Shown here one piece after another: positions 1 through 7,394 of a stretch of 58,585 bases of DNA. This DNA is from Oligoflexia bacterium. GTDB lineage: Bacteria; Bdellovibrionota; Bacteriovoracia; Bacteriovoracales; Bacteriovoracaceae. How positions within the stretch are numbered: position 1 is the first letter of the stretch; each line of letters starts with the position of its first letter. The stretch lies in the NCBI GenBank assembly GCA_024229115.1, contig JAAEST010000086.1, positions 1 to 58,585 on the forward strand, in the 5' to 3' direction. A program made the position numbers and the translations under genes. A model generated the notes under the pieces. It searched no databases. It was not told the origin of the DNA and saw only the letters and a list, made by a program, of their open reading frames with translations.

Positions 1-72
1 ATTTCCTTGATTAAAGTATTCATAATAAAAGTTTTTGAGTTTAAGTAATTCAATTTCAATTTCTTTTCTCAT
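1..72 (-). CDS. Partial gene downstream of the Tad secretin, N-terminus only
   Basis: Only the first 24 codons are in the window, beginning MRKEIEIELLKLKNFYYEYF and running off the edge. The ATG (70-72) overlaps the TGA stop of the secretin gene in an ATGA junction, which indicates translational coupling in the Tad operon. In other Tad loci the secretin is followed by a TadZ/CpaE-like or TadA/CpaF-like protein, but the visible residues do not decide between these. No function is assigned from sequence. Confidence 0.6.
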   Translation of the reverse strand, partial: MRKEIEIELLKLKNFYYEYFNQGN

Positions 73-1541
73 GGTAATTCCTCAATCATGATAATACCGA
101 TAACTTTCTTGTACGTTTCAACTCCTCCTTGAGAAGTAAAGAGCTTTCCTAAGAGAGGAACTTTAGAGAGATAGGGGAGTGAACTTTCTTCTTCTGCACT
201 AGAGGTAAATCCAATATTAAAGAGCTTTGTCGCTTTATTCGCTTTTAGTGATATTGAACTCATTTGCTTGTTGCCAGAAATAACATTGTTATTCATAGGC
301 CTTGAAAAATTGGTCTCATAATCTATAATATGATGATCACCAATCCTTTGCAGGTTCATTTTAATTTTTAGTCCTGCAAATCTCCATTGTTGTTGGAATC
401 CTGATTGGTTACTTCCAATTTGATAAGGAATTTCGCTTCCAATACTAATCTCAACTTTCTTATTTTCTCTTATTGTTATTTCAGGCTTGGCCAGTGTTGA
501 ATAGGTGATATTCTTATTGTTCAGAAGAATAGTATTATTCGTATACAAATCATCTGCAGTATTTAAAAATATTCCGATATTTCCTTCAATCTTATCGAGA
601 CCCAAACGAAACTCTTTCGAGCTGGTATTTTCAAATTGAATTAACTTCAACATTATTTTGTAATGCTTAATTTTTGAATACGACTGGTTCTTAATAAAAA
701 GGATAGAATATTTCTTTTTAAGGTAATCGAATAACTCTTTATCGTAATCTTGAAAGAAGCAATTAATAGCTAAGTTTTCGACTTCACATTCAACATCATC
801 ATAATTATTTTTAATAAAGTAATAATAGATATTAGAGAGAAGTCTTTTTTTAAACTTCTCCTTAAGAGTCAGTTGGTGATTAATCTCACGGTGCTTGAGA
901 AATTTTGTGACTTCAAAGAAATCATTTAGGTTATCAATCTCTCCCTGGAGTATGATCTCGTCACCTTTTAGTTTTACAAGTTCCTTTTTCTTAAGCTTCT
1001 TCTTTAAAGAAATAAATGACATTTGCCTTTGCTTGGAGATGACGTAGAAAGCGAAACTCCTAATTAGTTTTTGGTTTTTGAAAAATTTGATCTGACTATA
1101 GCCTTTCATTTTGGCCTTAATCAGCAGATTTCCTGGTCGCTTGCTTACGGCCTTAGCACTGAGAATTTCCTTATTTCCAATAGCAAAGTTATCAAAGACT
1201 CCCACCCTGATCGTCCTGATTTCACCTTTACTCATGACGATATCTGTTATTTCTGAGGCAAATATAACGTGATTTCCGATATTTAGCGTAATAATGAAGA
1301 AGAAGACTTTGACAGATCTAGTAATAATCGGTAGATATGACTGCTCAGTTAGAGTTAAGAAAAGTGTGTAAAGCCACTTTACGCGATAGAGGAGAATAGC
1401 AATGGTTTCTAATACTAGAGTTACAAGAAATAAAAGAAACGCAAAAAGAACTAAAATGGGTAAGAAGAGAAAAGCTGCAAACAACAATAAAGGTACTACG
1501 CCTAAGTTTGCTATCCACCTAGATAAGTAATTTTTAATCAT
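69..1541 (-). CDS. Tad pilus outer-membrane secretin, CpaC/RcpA type
   Basis: 490 aa. The product should form the outer-membrane channel through which the Flp pilus leaves the cell. The N-terminus has long hydrophobic stretches (about residues 10-50 and 75-95), unusual for a secretin, before a CpaC N-terminal-like segment (SEITDIVMSKGEIRTIRV). The C-terminal third carries secretin features: LAKPEITIRENKKVEISIG, and near the end LPYLSKVPLLGKLF, the classic VPLLGxLF signature. It lies in a Tad-like operon after flp, minor genes and a cpaB-like gene, and its stop overlaps the next start. The multi-span N-terminus is odd; a later start is possible, but the ATG at 1541 has a GGAAC-like Shine-Dalgarno sequence. 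The family call is fairly secure, the exact subfamily less so. Confidence 0.82.
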   Translation of the reverse strand: MIKNYLSRWIANLGVVPLLLFAAFLFLPILVLFAFLLFLVTLVLETIAILLYRVKWLYTLFLTLTEQSYLPIITRSVKVFFFIITLNIGNHVIFASEITDIVMSKGEIRTIRVGVFDNFAIGNKEILSAKAVSKRPGNLLIKAKMKGYSQIKFFKNQKLIRSFAFYVISKQRQMSFISLKKKLKKKELVKLKGDEIILQGEIDNLNDFFEVTKFLKHREINHQLTLKEKFKKRLLSNIYYYFIKNNYDDVECEVENLAINCFFQDYDKELFDYLKKKYSILFIKNQSYSKIKHYKIMLKLIQFENTSSKEFRLGLDKIEGNIGIFLNTADDLYTNNTILLNNKNITYSTLAKPEITIRENKKVEISIGSEIPYQIGSNQSGFQQQWRFAGLKIKMNLQRIGDHHIIDYETNFSRPMNNNVISGNKQMSSISLKANKATKLFNIGFTSSAEEESSLPYLSKVPLLGKLFTSQGGVETYKKVIGIIMIEELP

Positions 1542-1559
1542 AAAAGTTCCAATATATGA

Positions 1560-1584
1560 AGCTCACAGAATTGTGGGCTTTTTT
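1560..1584 (+). terminator. Terminator-like hairpin oriented against the Tad operon
   Basis: AGCTCACA (1560-1567), loop GAAT, TGTGGGCT (1572-1579), then a run of T on the plus strand to 1584. The stem is 8 bp with one G-T wobble. It sits in the 41-nt gap between two minus-strand genes, so as a terminator it would stop antisense (plus-strand) transcription. In the sense mRNA the same stem lies just upstream of the secretin ribosome-binding region. Confidence 0.5.
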
Positions 1585-1882
1585 AGTTTATATATCCTTG
1601 AGTTAATTTCTTAACGAGCTTTTCATTATTGTAGATCACTTCAAATTCATCAGAGCTACCAATACAAAAGTGAACAATGACATTTTCATTTAGATTTCTT
1701 TTACATTCTTTAACTTTTTTCCAAGTTATATACTTATTTGGGAAATCATATTTCTCTTTCATTTGTTTTTTAATGTACTGATATGAAAAACTATTTTCAT
1801 CAACATACTCAAAGAGAAAAATGTAATTCGAATAAGTATTCAAACTAAATGAGAGCAAGGCGAGTTTAAAAAATAATTTCAT
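1583..1882 (-). CDS. Small secreted protein in the Tad locus, unknown family
   Basis: 99 aa. It starts MKLFFKLALLSFSLNTYS, a signal peptide, followed by a soluble region of about 80 residues with two cysteines (in VKECKRN and IVHFCIGSS). I chose the ATG at 1882 rather than the in-frame ATG at 1888, because the AAAAGGA Shine-Dalgarno sequence is 6 nt from the former and abuts the latter. Its start lies inside the 3' end of the CpaB-like gene (17-nt overlap), so it is probably coupled to it. It could be a periplasmic pilotin or accessory factor for the secretin, but only position supports that. Confidence 0.65.
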   Translation of the reverse strand: MKLFFKLALLSFSLNTYSNYIFLFEYVDENSFSYQYIKKQMKEKYDFPNKYITWKKVKECKRNLNENVIVHFCIGSSDEFEVIYNNEKLVKKLTQGYIN

Positions 1883-2357
1883 GGGCATTCCTTTTATTAG
1901 TATTTTCGTTCTTGGTTAGAGGGATGATCTCTAAACTTTCAGCATGATTGATTATTTTAGAAATATCTTTCTCTTGAATATCAATTGTCATTTTGTATAG
2001 CTGACTATCTCCAATCTGGTCATAGCGACTAATATCTCGGACAAAGGCATTCTTAGTAAGAATTTGACTATGAGATGAGATACTTAAGGGTTGTCCTTTA
2101 ATTTCCTCGACCGGAATATAGGCCTTACCTATAATACTGACTCGTTTATAGTTGCTAGGGAGTTTCGAAACGACTTCTTTTTTTTGTTGTGGGGAAGGGG
2201 CGTTGAAAACTAAACATACTTGATAAGTAAGCATATTCGTAAGTAATACTAAGAGAAAGTATTTGAACAACTTAATTTGCCTGTCTTTCTTATTTTCAGT
2301 CTGAAAAAGAGTGTTACCACTCTTGAGAAAATTTTGTTGTTGTAACTCTGTGTTCAT
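1866..2357 (-). CDS. CpaB/RcpC-like Tad pilus assembly protein
   Basis: 163 aa. A cytoplasmic tail of about 30 residues is followed by one membrane segment (FKYFLLVLLTNMLTYQVCLVF) and a periplasmic domain. The C-terminal stretch SQLYKMTIDIQEKDISKIIN followed by HAESLEIIPL resembles the C-terminal part of CpaB/RcpC proteins, where a residue run binds before a GxLxLxL strand. It is shorter than usual CpaB (about 250-300 aa). The SAF-like part would be the region around IGKAYIPVEEIKGQPLS. Position just before the secretin gene fits cpaB-cpaC order. The start (ATG 2357) has GAGG about 9 nt upstream, inside the preceding gene. Confidence 0.55.
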   Translation of the reverse strand: MNTELQQQNFLKSGNTLFQTENKKDRQIKLFKYFLLVLLTNMLTYQVCLVFNAPSPQQKKEVVSKLPSNYKRVSIIGKAYIPVEEIKGQPLSISSHSQILTKNAFVRDISRYDQIGDSQLYKMTIDIQEKDISKIINHAESLEIIPLTKNENTNKRNAHEIIF

Positions 2358-2565
2358 CGTTAAAAACCTCAGCGATGGTGATAAATCCTAAAAGGATGAA
2401 AATTAATAAGCTAATCCAGAGAGCCAGTTCGAGGCTAAGTTCAGCTCTTTCGTTTTGAAGGAGATATTTCTTTTTCCCGTTTTCTCTTCTTCGATTTTTA
2501 CATTTGATCTTAAATAGAAAGTTCTTTCCTTGATTATGCTTTTTGAAAAGAGATGAAGTTTCCAT
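2314..2565 (-). CDS. TadE-like minor pseudopilin, small
   Basis: 83 aa. A basic N-terminal tail of about 37 residues precedes NERAELSLELALWISLL and a single hydrophobic helix, which resembles a TadE-type pseudopilin N-terminus; little follows the helix. The ATG at 2565 has a strong Shine-Dalgarno sequence (GAGGA, 7 nt away). The first 163 nt lie inside the upstream gene in another frame, and its end overlaps the CpaB-like gene by 44 nt. Both overlaps look real because the start is well marked and the helix is typical of the locus. Confidence 0.6.
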   Translation of the reverse strand: METSSLFKKHNQGKNFLFKIKCKNRRRENGKKKYLLQNERAELSLELALWISLLIFILLGFITIAEVFNDEHRVTTTKFSQEW

Positions 2566-3056
2566 GATTTCTTCCTCGATATTGCGAGATCATTAATGCG
2601 AACTAATTGTTGAGTAAGCTTTGCAGTTAAATGGGGAAAGTCCTTAAGGACAAAGCGGGTATACTGGCGGTTACAACCTTTAAAAGAAAAGTTATAGCGA
2701 AAGAAACCCCATACTAATGTTTGCTGAGCGAGTTTTGCCGTAGAGATAATCGTTCTACCAATTTTTACTAATGGAGTTAAGGTAAGAAACTTTCCATAAA
2801 GGATCGCATCATTAAGAAACTCAATTCTTTTATAGTATGTTTTATGAAGTTTTTTTAGATTTTTATAGCATCTATATGTTTCTCTTCTAATTTCATTCTC
2901 CCTTCGAATTAAGTTTGCTTGATGAACTTGTATAATGAGTAAGGTCAACAGTATTAATGAAAAAGTTATTCCTACACCGGCGAGACTTCCTTGCTCATTT
3001 AAGAGGGAGGTTCTGGTATGATCTGAAGTTTTTGTAGATTTTGATCTCTTTATCAA
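2403..3056 (-). CDS. TadE/TadG-like minor pseudopilin
   Basis: 217 aa. NEQGSLAGVGITFSLILLTL near the N-terminus, followed by more hydrophobic residues, matches the charged-then-hydrophobic start of TadE/TadG pseudopilins. The remainder is basic and of no recognised fold. Translation begins at a TTG (3054-3056) with a strong AAGGAAG Shine-Dalgarno sequence; no ATG fits. The start lies inside the preceding gene (62-nt overlap), and the last 163 nt also encode the start of the next gene in another frame. A frameshifted single gene was considered and rejected. Confidence 0.6.
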   Translation of the reverse strand: MIKRSKSTKTSDHTRTSLLNEQGSLAGVGITFSLILLTLLIIQVHQANLIRRENEIRRETYRCYKNLKKLHKTYYKRIEFLNDAILYGKFLTLTPLVKIGRTIISTAKLAQQTLVWGFFRYNFSFKGCNRQYTRFVLKDFPHLTAKLTQQLVRINDLAISRKKSWKLHLFSKSIIKERTFYLRSNVKIEEEKTGKRNISFKTKELNLASNWLSGLAY

Positions 3057-3261
3057 TCTTTCTTCCTTGGAAAAATGAGCGGCAATAACCTGTTGAATAA
3101 ACCCATTCTTTTTCTTTCTTTAAGGCCAGTAGTTGAGTCATAAGTTGTGTGGTCACAAGCCTATTTCTTTGTTGGCACTGTATCTCTTTAAATAATTCAA
3201 AACCTTTTTGAGAGGTGAGCATTAGAAGCGAGAGACAAATAATATATTTGATGAGGATCAT
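2995..3261 (-). CDS. Small membrane or exported protein after flp
   Basis: 88 aa. It begins MILIKYIICLSLLMLTSQKG, a signal peptide or membrane anchor, followed by a helical segment and a basic tail with one cysteine. Its ATG overlaps the TAA of flp by one nucleotide (TAATG), so it is translationally coupled. No family is recognised; position suggests a minor pilin-like or assembly component of the Tad pilus. Confidence 0.55.
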   Translation of the reverse strand: MILIKYIICLSLLMLTSQKGFELFKEIQCQQRNRLVTTQLMTQLLALKKEKEWVYSTGYCRSFFQGRKIDKEIKIYKNFRSYQNLPLK

Positions 3262-3437
3262 TATTTTATTTCTTTAACAACCTTCTCTTTCATATTTGAA
3301 ATTCTCTTATTAATGACTTGTCCAAACTCTTTAATAGTCATCAAGGCAAAAATCCCAATCAAACTACTCAGGATTAAGTACTCCATGATTCCCTGTCCTT
3401 TCTGCGATTTTAAAATTTTCTTTGAGCTTGATTTCAT
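3261..3437 (-). CDS. Flp-type IVb pilin
   Basis: 58 aa. The sequence KSQKGQGIMEYLILSSLIG shows the Flp prepilin signature: a glycine, then residues to E at +5 and Y at +6, then a hydrophobic helix. Cleavage after that glycine would leave a mature pilin of about 45 residues. The open frame extends further upstream, but the ATG at 3437 has an excellent Shine-Dalgarno sequence (AAAGGAGG, 4-5 nt away), so this start is chosen. It is the first gene of the Tad operon read leftwards. It should form the pilus fibre, with a prepilin peptidase encoded elsewhere. Confidence 0.8.
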   Translation of the reverse strand: MKSSSKKILKSQKGQGIMEYLILSSLIGIFALMTIKEFGQVINKRISNMKEKVVKEIK

Positions 3438-3557
3438 ATGCCCTCCTTTGTGAGAGCATCTTTCAAAAAAGTACTGATAAAGTCGACTGATGATCACGGA
3501 TATTTCAAAAATGAAAACTATTTAAAGACTGATCATTTTTTTCCTAAGTAAAAAGTT

Positions 3558-3585
3558 TTGCACTTCTGAAAATTCCCATTAAAAT
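3558..3585 (+). promoter_or_regulatory. Sigma-70-like promoter, probably making a leaderless SPOR-gene mRNA
   Basis: TTGCAC (3558-3563), 16-nt spacer, TAAAAT (3580-3585). The start codon begins at 3592, about where transcription should start, and there is no Shine-Dalgarno sequence before it. Confidence 0.6.
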
Positions 3586-3591
3586 GTTTGT

Positions 3592-4278
3592 ATGGATGAA
3601 AAAACAAAGCTTTACGTCTTTGCAAAAAAAGAAGTAGCACTAATTTTTATTTTTATGATTCTTATTGCTTCAACCGCTTTTGTCTTCGGATTTAAGTTAG
3701 GGAAGGGCTATAGCTTCACTGACCAAGGTTTTACTCCGGTTGATCGCCAAAATGTTGATATCTTATCGAAAGAAGAAGAAAACGTTCAAAAGATCACAGA
3801 GGAGAATAAGGACTCAAGTAAGGAAGTAAGCCAGGAAGACTTTCAAAAGAGGCTTGAAGAGAGAATTAACCAAGAGCTTAATGAAGAGGCGAAACCAGTT
3901 AAGGATCAGCCTGAGCAACCAGTTGAGCCATCACAACCTCAATCTAAGGCAAAGCCAGTTGAAAAGCCAATTGAGCCAGCCATTTCTGATGTTGCGGATA
4001 GTCAGGCAGCTCCTCAGAAATCAAATGATAACTATTCTGGAAAATATACGATCCAGTTAGGTAGCCACCGTAGTCTTAAAGAAGCAGAAGAGTTTGCGGC
4101 TGGCTTTAAATATCGTGGTTATGTTCCAATTATTAATGAAGTCGATATTCCAAGCCGTGGTGTTTGGTATCGTGTATCACTTGGTGTATTCGACACTATT
4201 GCTCAAGCGAAAGAATATATCTCAAAAGAAAACTCTCTTTTTCAGGGTCAAGATTACGTATTAGTGCGTTTTGAATAA
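3592..4278 (+). CDS. Single-span SPOR-domain cell-envelope protein
   Basis: 228 aa. A short cytoplasmic N-terminus is followed by one membrane helix (about residues 14-33), then a long charged, Pro/Glu/Lys-rich periplasmic linker and a C-terminal SPOR domain (about 150-228: YTIQLGSHRSLKEAEEFA and WYRVSLGVFDTIAQAKEYI). SPOR domains bind denuded peptidoglycan glycan strands, often at the division site, so a FtsN/DedD-like role is plausible. The start codon lies at the predicted transcription start (leaderless). Confidence 0.85.
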   Translation: MDEKTKLYVFAKKEVALIFIFMILIASTAFVFGFKLGKGYSFTDQGFTPVDRQNVDILSKEEENVQKITEENKDSSKEVSQEDFQKRLEERINQELNEEAKPVKDQPEQPVEPSQPQSKAKPVEKPIEPAISDVADSQAAPQKSNDNYSGKYTIQLGSHRSLKEAEEFAAGFKYRGYVPIINEVDIPSRGVWYRVSLGVFDTIAQAKEYISKENSLFQGQDYVLVRFE

Positions 4279-4324
4279 CCCTCCTAAAATTGTTAAAATT
4301 ATCTAAATTTTTCAGGGAACTCAT

Positions 4325-5404
4325 ATGATTGAATCTCATCTTTATGCTGTTGTTATGGCAGGTGGACAAGGAACTCGTTTTTGGCCGGAATCTTATTCAA
4401 AGAAGCCGAAGCAATATTTATCTTTAGTAGGTGATAAGTCTCTTCTAGGAGAAACGTTGAGCCGTTTTGATGAATTTATTCCAAAAGATAAGAGATATAT
4501 CGTAACAGTTAAGGCCCAAGAGAGACTTGCTGATGAGTGTTCAAAAGGTGAGATCGCTAATGAAGGTCTCGTTTTTGAACCAAGTGGAAGAAATACAGCT
4601 CCTTGTATTCTTCTGGCCATGGCGAAGCTTCTTGAGCAAGGAGCGACAGAGAATGATGTGATGGCGATCGTTCCTTCAGATCATGTGATCCTTAATAAGA
4701 AAGGTTTTCAAGAGACTTTAAAAAGAGCAGCTGGTGCAGCTTTAAAAGATTCAAAAATTGTAACGATTGGTATTAATCCGAACTTTCCTCATACAGGATA
4801 TGGCTATATTCATAAAGATGATCAAAGACTAGATAATGTCTTCAATGTGAAGGCCTTTAAAGAAAAGCCAAATAAAGAGACGGCGACAGAATATTTAAAG
4901 ACAGGTGAGTATCTTTGGAATGCGGGAATGTTTGTTTCGACAATTGGTACTTTAATGAGAGAGTTTCAAGCCCATGCTCCAGAAATGTTTGAATTCTTCT
5001 CTGAGTTAAGAGAAGGCATTAATGACTTCGATAAAACATCGACCACTTATGCTAAGATCCCAGCGGAAAGTATCGACTATGCGATTATGGAAAAGAGTTC
5101 AGAGGTTTTCGTAACACCAGCTGATTTTGATTGGAATGATCTCGGTAGTTGGGATGCACTTGAATCTGTCATTGAAAAGAAAGAGGGCAATGTTGTTATT
5201 GGTGAGCGTTCTTCTTATGCAGATAACTCGAAAGGGAATATTGTTTTCGCTCCAGGAAAGTTTGTCGGGCTTATCAATGTTAATGACTTGATCGTCGTCA
5301 GTAATGATAAAGTGACTTTAGTTCTCCCTAAAGAAGATTCACAAAAAGTGAAAGAAATTGTTTCAGCAATTAAAGAAGATAAGTCTTTAGAAGACCTCGT
5401 TTAG
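4325..5404 (+). CDS. manC: Mannose-1-phosphate guanylyltransferase
   Basis: 359 aa. Makes GDP-mannose from mannose-1-phosphate and GTP for surface polysaccharide synthesis. The nucleotidyltransferase signature VMAGGQGTRFWPESYSKKPK is at residues 10-29. FEPSGRNTAPCILLA and GYGYIH further on are typical of this enzyme, as is the FKEKPNKETA block. The length fits the short form without the C-terminal isomerase domain of bifunctional ManC. AGGGA precedes the ATG at good spacing. It ends overlapping a convergent gene by 4 nt. The phosphomannomutase partner may be the enzyme at 44134-45891. Confidence 0.9.
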   Translation: MIESHLYAVVMAGGQGTRFWPESYSKKPKQYLSLVGDKSLLGETLSRFDEFIPKDKRYIVTVKAQERLADECSKGEIANEGLVFEPSGRNTAPCILLAMAKLLEQGATENDVMAIVPSDHVILNKKGFQETLKRAAGAALKDSKIVTIGINPNFPHTGYGYIHKDDQRLDNVFNVKAFKEKPNKETATEYLKTGEYLWNAGMFVSTIGTLMREFQAHAPEMFEFFSELREGINDFDKTSTTYAKIPAESIDYAIMEKSSEVFVTPADFDWNDLGSWDALESVIEKKEGNVVIGERSSYADNSKGNIVFAPGKFVGLINVNDLIVVSNDKVTLVLPKEDSQKVKEIVSAIKEDKSLEDLV

Positions 5405-6051
5405 AATTTTAGTTTCTTATACTTCTCTAGAATTTTAATTCCAGGCTTGGCCAATTGACGATTAAGATTATCAAACATCTTATAAGGCCACTTCGCTTGG
5501 ACAATATTTACAATCCAAGTTGGAATATTTCCTTTGAAGTCAGTGAGAAGAATAACTTCAAAGAACGACTTCTCTGGTTCAAGATATTTAATATAAACAT
5601 TACCGATATGAGTTTCTCCACGGACAAAGTCAGGATTTAAAGGGACTTTATCATGAGGAATAGACTTTATTTCAATGAGAATAGAACGATCTTTCTTGTT
5701 ATAGATTCCTCTCGTTGAGATAACGAAAGCACGATCATCAAAAGGCCATGGGCTATCGTAGAGAGCATACTCTACACGATCATATTCATTTGTTTCTTCA
5801 ACAATATAACCTTTTAGAAGTTTGGGAACCCATTCTTTCTTTCTAGAGGTATCAGAAATTACAGAAAGAATTTTAGCGACGGAATGATTAAAAGTGGTTT
5901 GTGCTTTTATCGGCACAATACCAGTTTCTTTGTGAACATCAGCACTAAAAACTTTGATATTATTTTTCTCTTCTTTTAAATGCCAGTCAAAATCGTCTGC
6001 AGTTAAAGCGAAGAGGCTTTGGCAAAATAAGAATAAAATGAGGGTTTTCAT
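5401..6051 (-). CDS. Exported START-domain lipid-binding protein
   Basis: 216 aa. A signal peptide (MKTLILFLFCQSLFA) is followed by a START-like domain covering the rest: DFDWHLKEEKNNIKVFSA at the beginning, RKKEWVPKLLKGYIVEE and YDSPWPFDDRAFVIS in the middle. START domains have a cavity that holds a hydrophobic ligand. A periplasmic version suggests lipid or steroid-like ligand handling in the envelope. The ATG is 4 nt after the purB stop, so the gene is probably the last of the tolC-omp-purB unit. Confidence 0.8.
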   Translation of the reverse strand: MKTLILFLFCQSLFALTADDFDWHLKEEKNNIKVFSADVHKETGIVPIKAQTTFNHSVAKILSVISDTSRKKEWVPKLLKGYIVEETNEYDRVEYALYDSPWPFDDRAFVISTRGIYNKKDRSILIEIKSIPHDKVPLNPDFVRGETHIGNVYIKYLEPEKSFFEVILLTDFKGNIPTWIVNIVQAKWPYKMFDNLNRQLAKPGIKILEKYKKLKF

Positions 6052-6055
6052 ACCC

Positions 6056-7375
6056 TTATTTTACCAAAGGATAAGTATTTAGCGAGCGATTAAAGACATC
6101 GTCTGAATGTTTTAAGAAAATATTCTTAATTTCTTCAAATGTTGGGATTGGTAAATCTAAATCATAACCGGCTTCTTTACTCAGGCTTACGATTTTTTCC
6201 CTGATTGCTTTTGGGTCATTATTTTGTTGGCCAGCAAAGGCAGCTTCTTGAACCCAATAATAAAGATCTTCCCTTTTAACATCTGTAAGTTCGATAAGTT
6301 TATGGAGATAGTAACTACTTAGATATGAATTTTGCGACATCACTTTTCCTTCGATTACTTCATTATGGAAGACAAGATCACGAACAGTGTCTGCCATTCT
6401 ATCTAAAGAGTAGAGAAGAATTCCAAGATTATCTGGAAGATACATTCTTTCAGTAGAACTATGGCTGATATCTCTTTCATGCCAAAGAACAATATTTTCG
6501 AGAGCAACAGAAACATGACCTTTTAACATTCTGGCCATTCCTGTTAAGTTCTCACCTGAGATTGGGTTTTTCTTATGAGGCATCGTTGATGAGCCTTTCT
6601 GTCCTTTTTTAAATCCCTCATGAAGTTCAGCAATATCTGAATGGTGAAGGTGACGGATTTCAACACAGAGTCTTTCAATGGCCGCTGCTGTAAGAGCGTT
6701 TATATTAACAAGCTTAGCAACTCTATCCCTAGGGATAACTTGTGTACTTAATGGTTCTACTTTTAGACCTAAATCAGCAGCCGCCTTGTTTTCAAGTTCA
6801 GGAGTGAGAATAGTGTAATTTCCAACTGCTCCTGAAAATTGAACCGTTAATTCTTCATTATAGAAGTCTTCTAGATCCTTATATCTTCTAGCGAACTCAT
6901 TGTAGTGACCAAGGAGCTTTTGTCCAAAGCTCATAGGCTCTGCAAACATTCCATGACTTCTTCCCATCGTCGCAACATCTTTCATTTCAACAGCACGATT
7001 ATGAAGTTCACTTAAAAGTCTTTTAAAAGCAGGAAAAATTAAATCCAATGATTGCTTGAGTTGGAGAGTCATCGCCGAATCGATGATATCACTAGAGGTA
7101 ACACCAAAGTGAAAATACTTTCCTTCTTCAGCTGTTAAGTTTTCAGTGATACTCGTACAAAAGGCAATGACATCGTGACGAGTTGTTTTTTCAATCTCAT
7201 TAATTCTATCGACATCGACTTTTGATTTTGCACGGATATTTTCTGAAACACCGACAGGAACTTTGTTACCCTCGAGAGCTTTAAGAATGGCCAGCTCCAC
7301 ATCTAAGAAGGCTTCATACCTCCCTTGCTCAGTCCAAATTTTAGAAAGTTCGGCACGGTCATAACGAGGTATCAT
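6056..7375 (-). CDS. purB: Adenylosuccinate lyase
   Basis: 439 aa. Catalyses two steps of purine synthesis (SAICAR to AICAR, adenylosuccinate to AMP). The fumarase/aspartase superfamily signature GSSTMPHKKNPI is present; other family blocks are HFGVTSSDIIDSAMTLQL and MGRSHGMFAEPMSFGQ. The length is normal. AAGGAG precedes the ATG at a good distance. It lies 19 nt downstream of the outer-membrane protein gene and may be co-transcribed with it. Confidence 0.95.
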   Translation of the reverse strand: MIPRYDRAELSKIWTEQGRYEAFLDVELAILKALEGNKVPVGVSENIRAKSKVDVDRINEIEKTTRHDVIAFCTSITENLTAEEGKYFHFGVTSSDIIDSAMTLQLKQSLDLIFPAFKRLLSELHNRAVEMKDVATMGRSHGMFAEPMSFGQKLLGHYNEFARRYKDLEDFYNEELTVQFSGAVGNYTILTPELENKAAADLGLKVEPLSTQVIPRDRVAKLVNINALTAAAIERLCVEIRHLHHSDIAELHEGFKKGQKGSSTMPHKKNPISGENLTGMARMLKGHVSVALENIVLWHERDISHSSTERMYLPDNLGILLYSLDRMADTVRDLVFHNEVIEGKVMSQNSYLSSYYLHKLIELTDVKREDLYYWVQEAAFAGQQNNDPKAIREKIVSLSKEAGYDLDLPIPTFEEIKNIFLKHSDDVFNRSLNTYPLVK

Positions 7376-7394
7376 TAGTTACTCCTTATAGTGT

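Noticed and set aside
1071-1256. Open frame on the plus strand inside the secretin gene
   Set aside because: It lies fully antisense to a well-supported gene, has no ribosome-binding site, and matches no family.
2403-2565. The long overlap as a frameshifted single Tad gene
   Set aside because: The 83-aa frame has its own strong Shine-Dalgarno sequence and ATG and its own pseudopilin-like helix, while the 217-aa frame continues to a normal stop. Two genes fit better than one broken gene.
4393-4620. Minus-strand frame inside manC
   Set aside because: Antisense shadow of a highly conserved enzyme, with no start signal.
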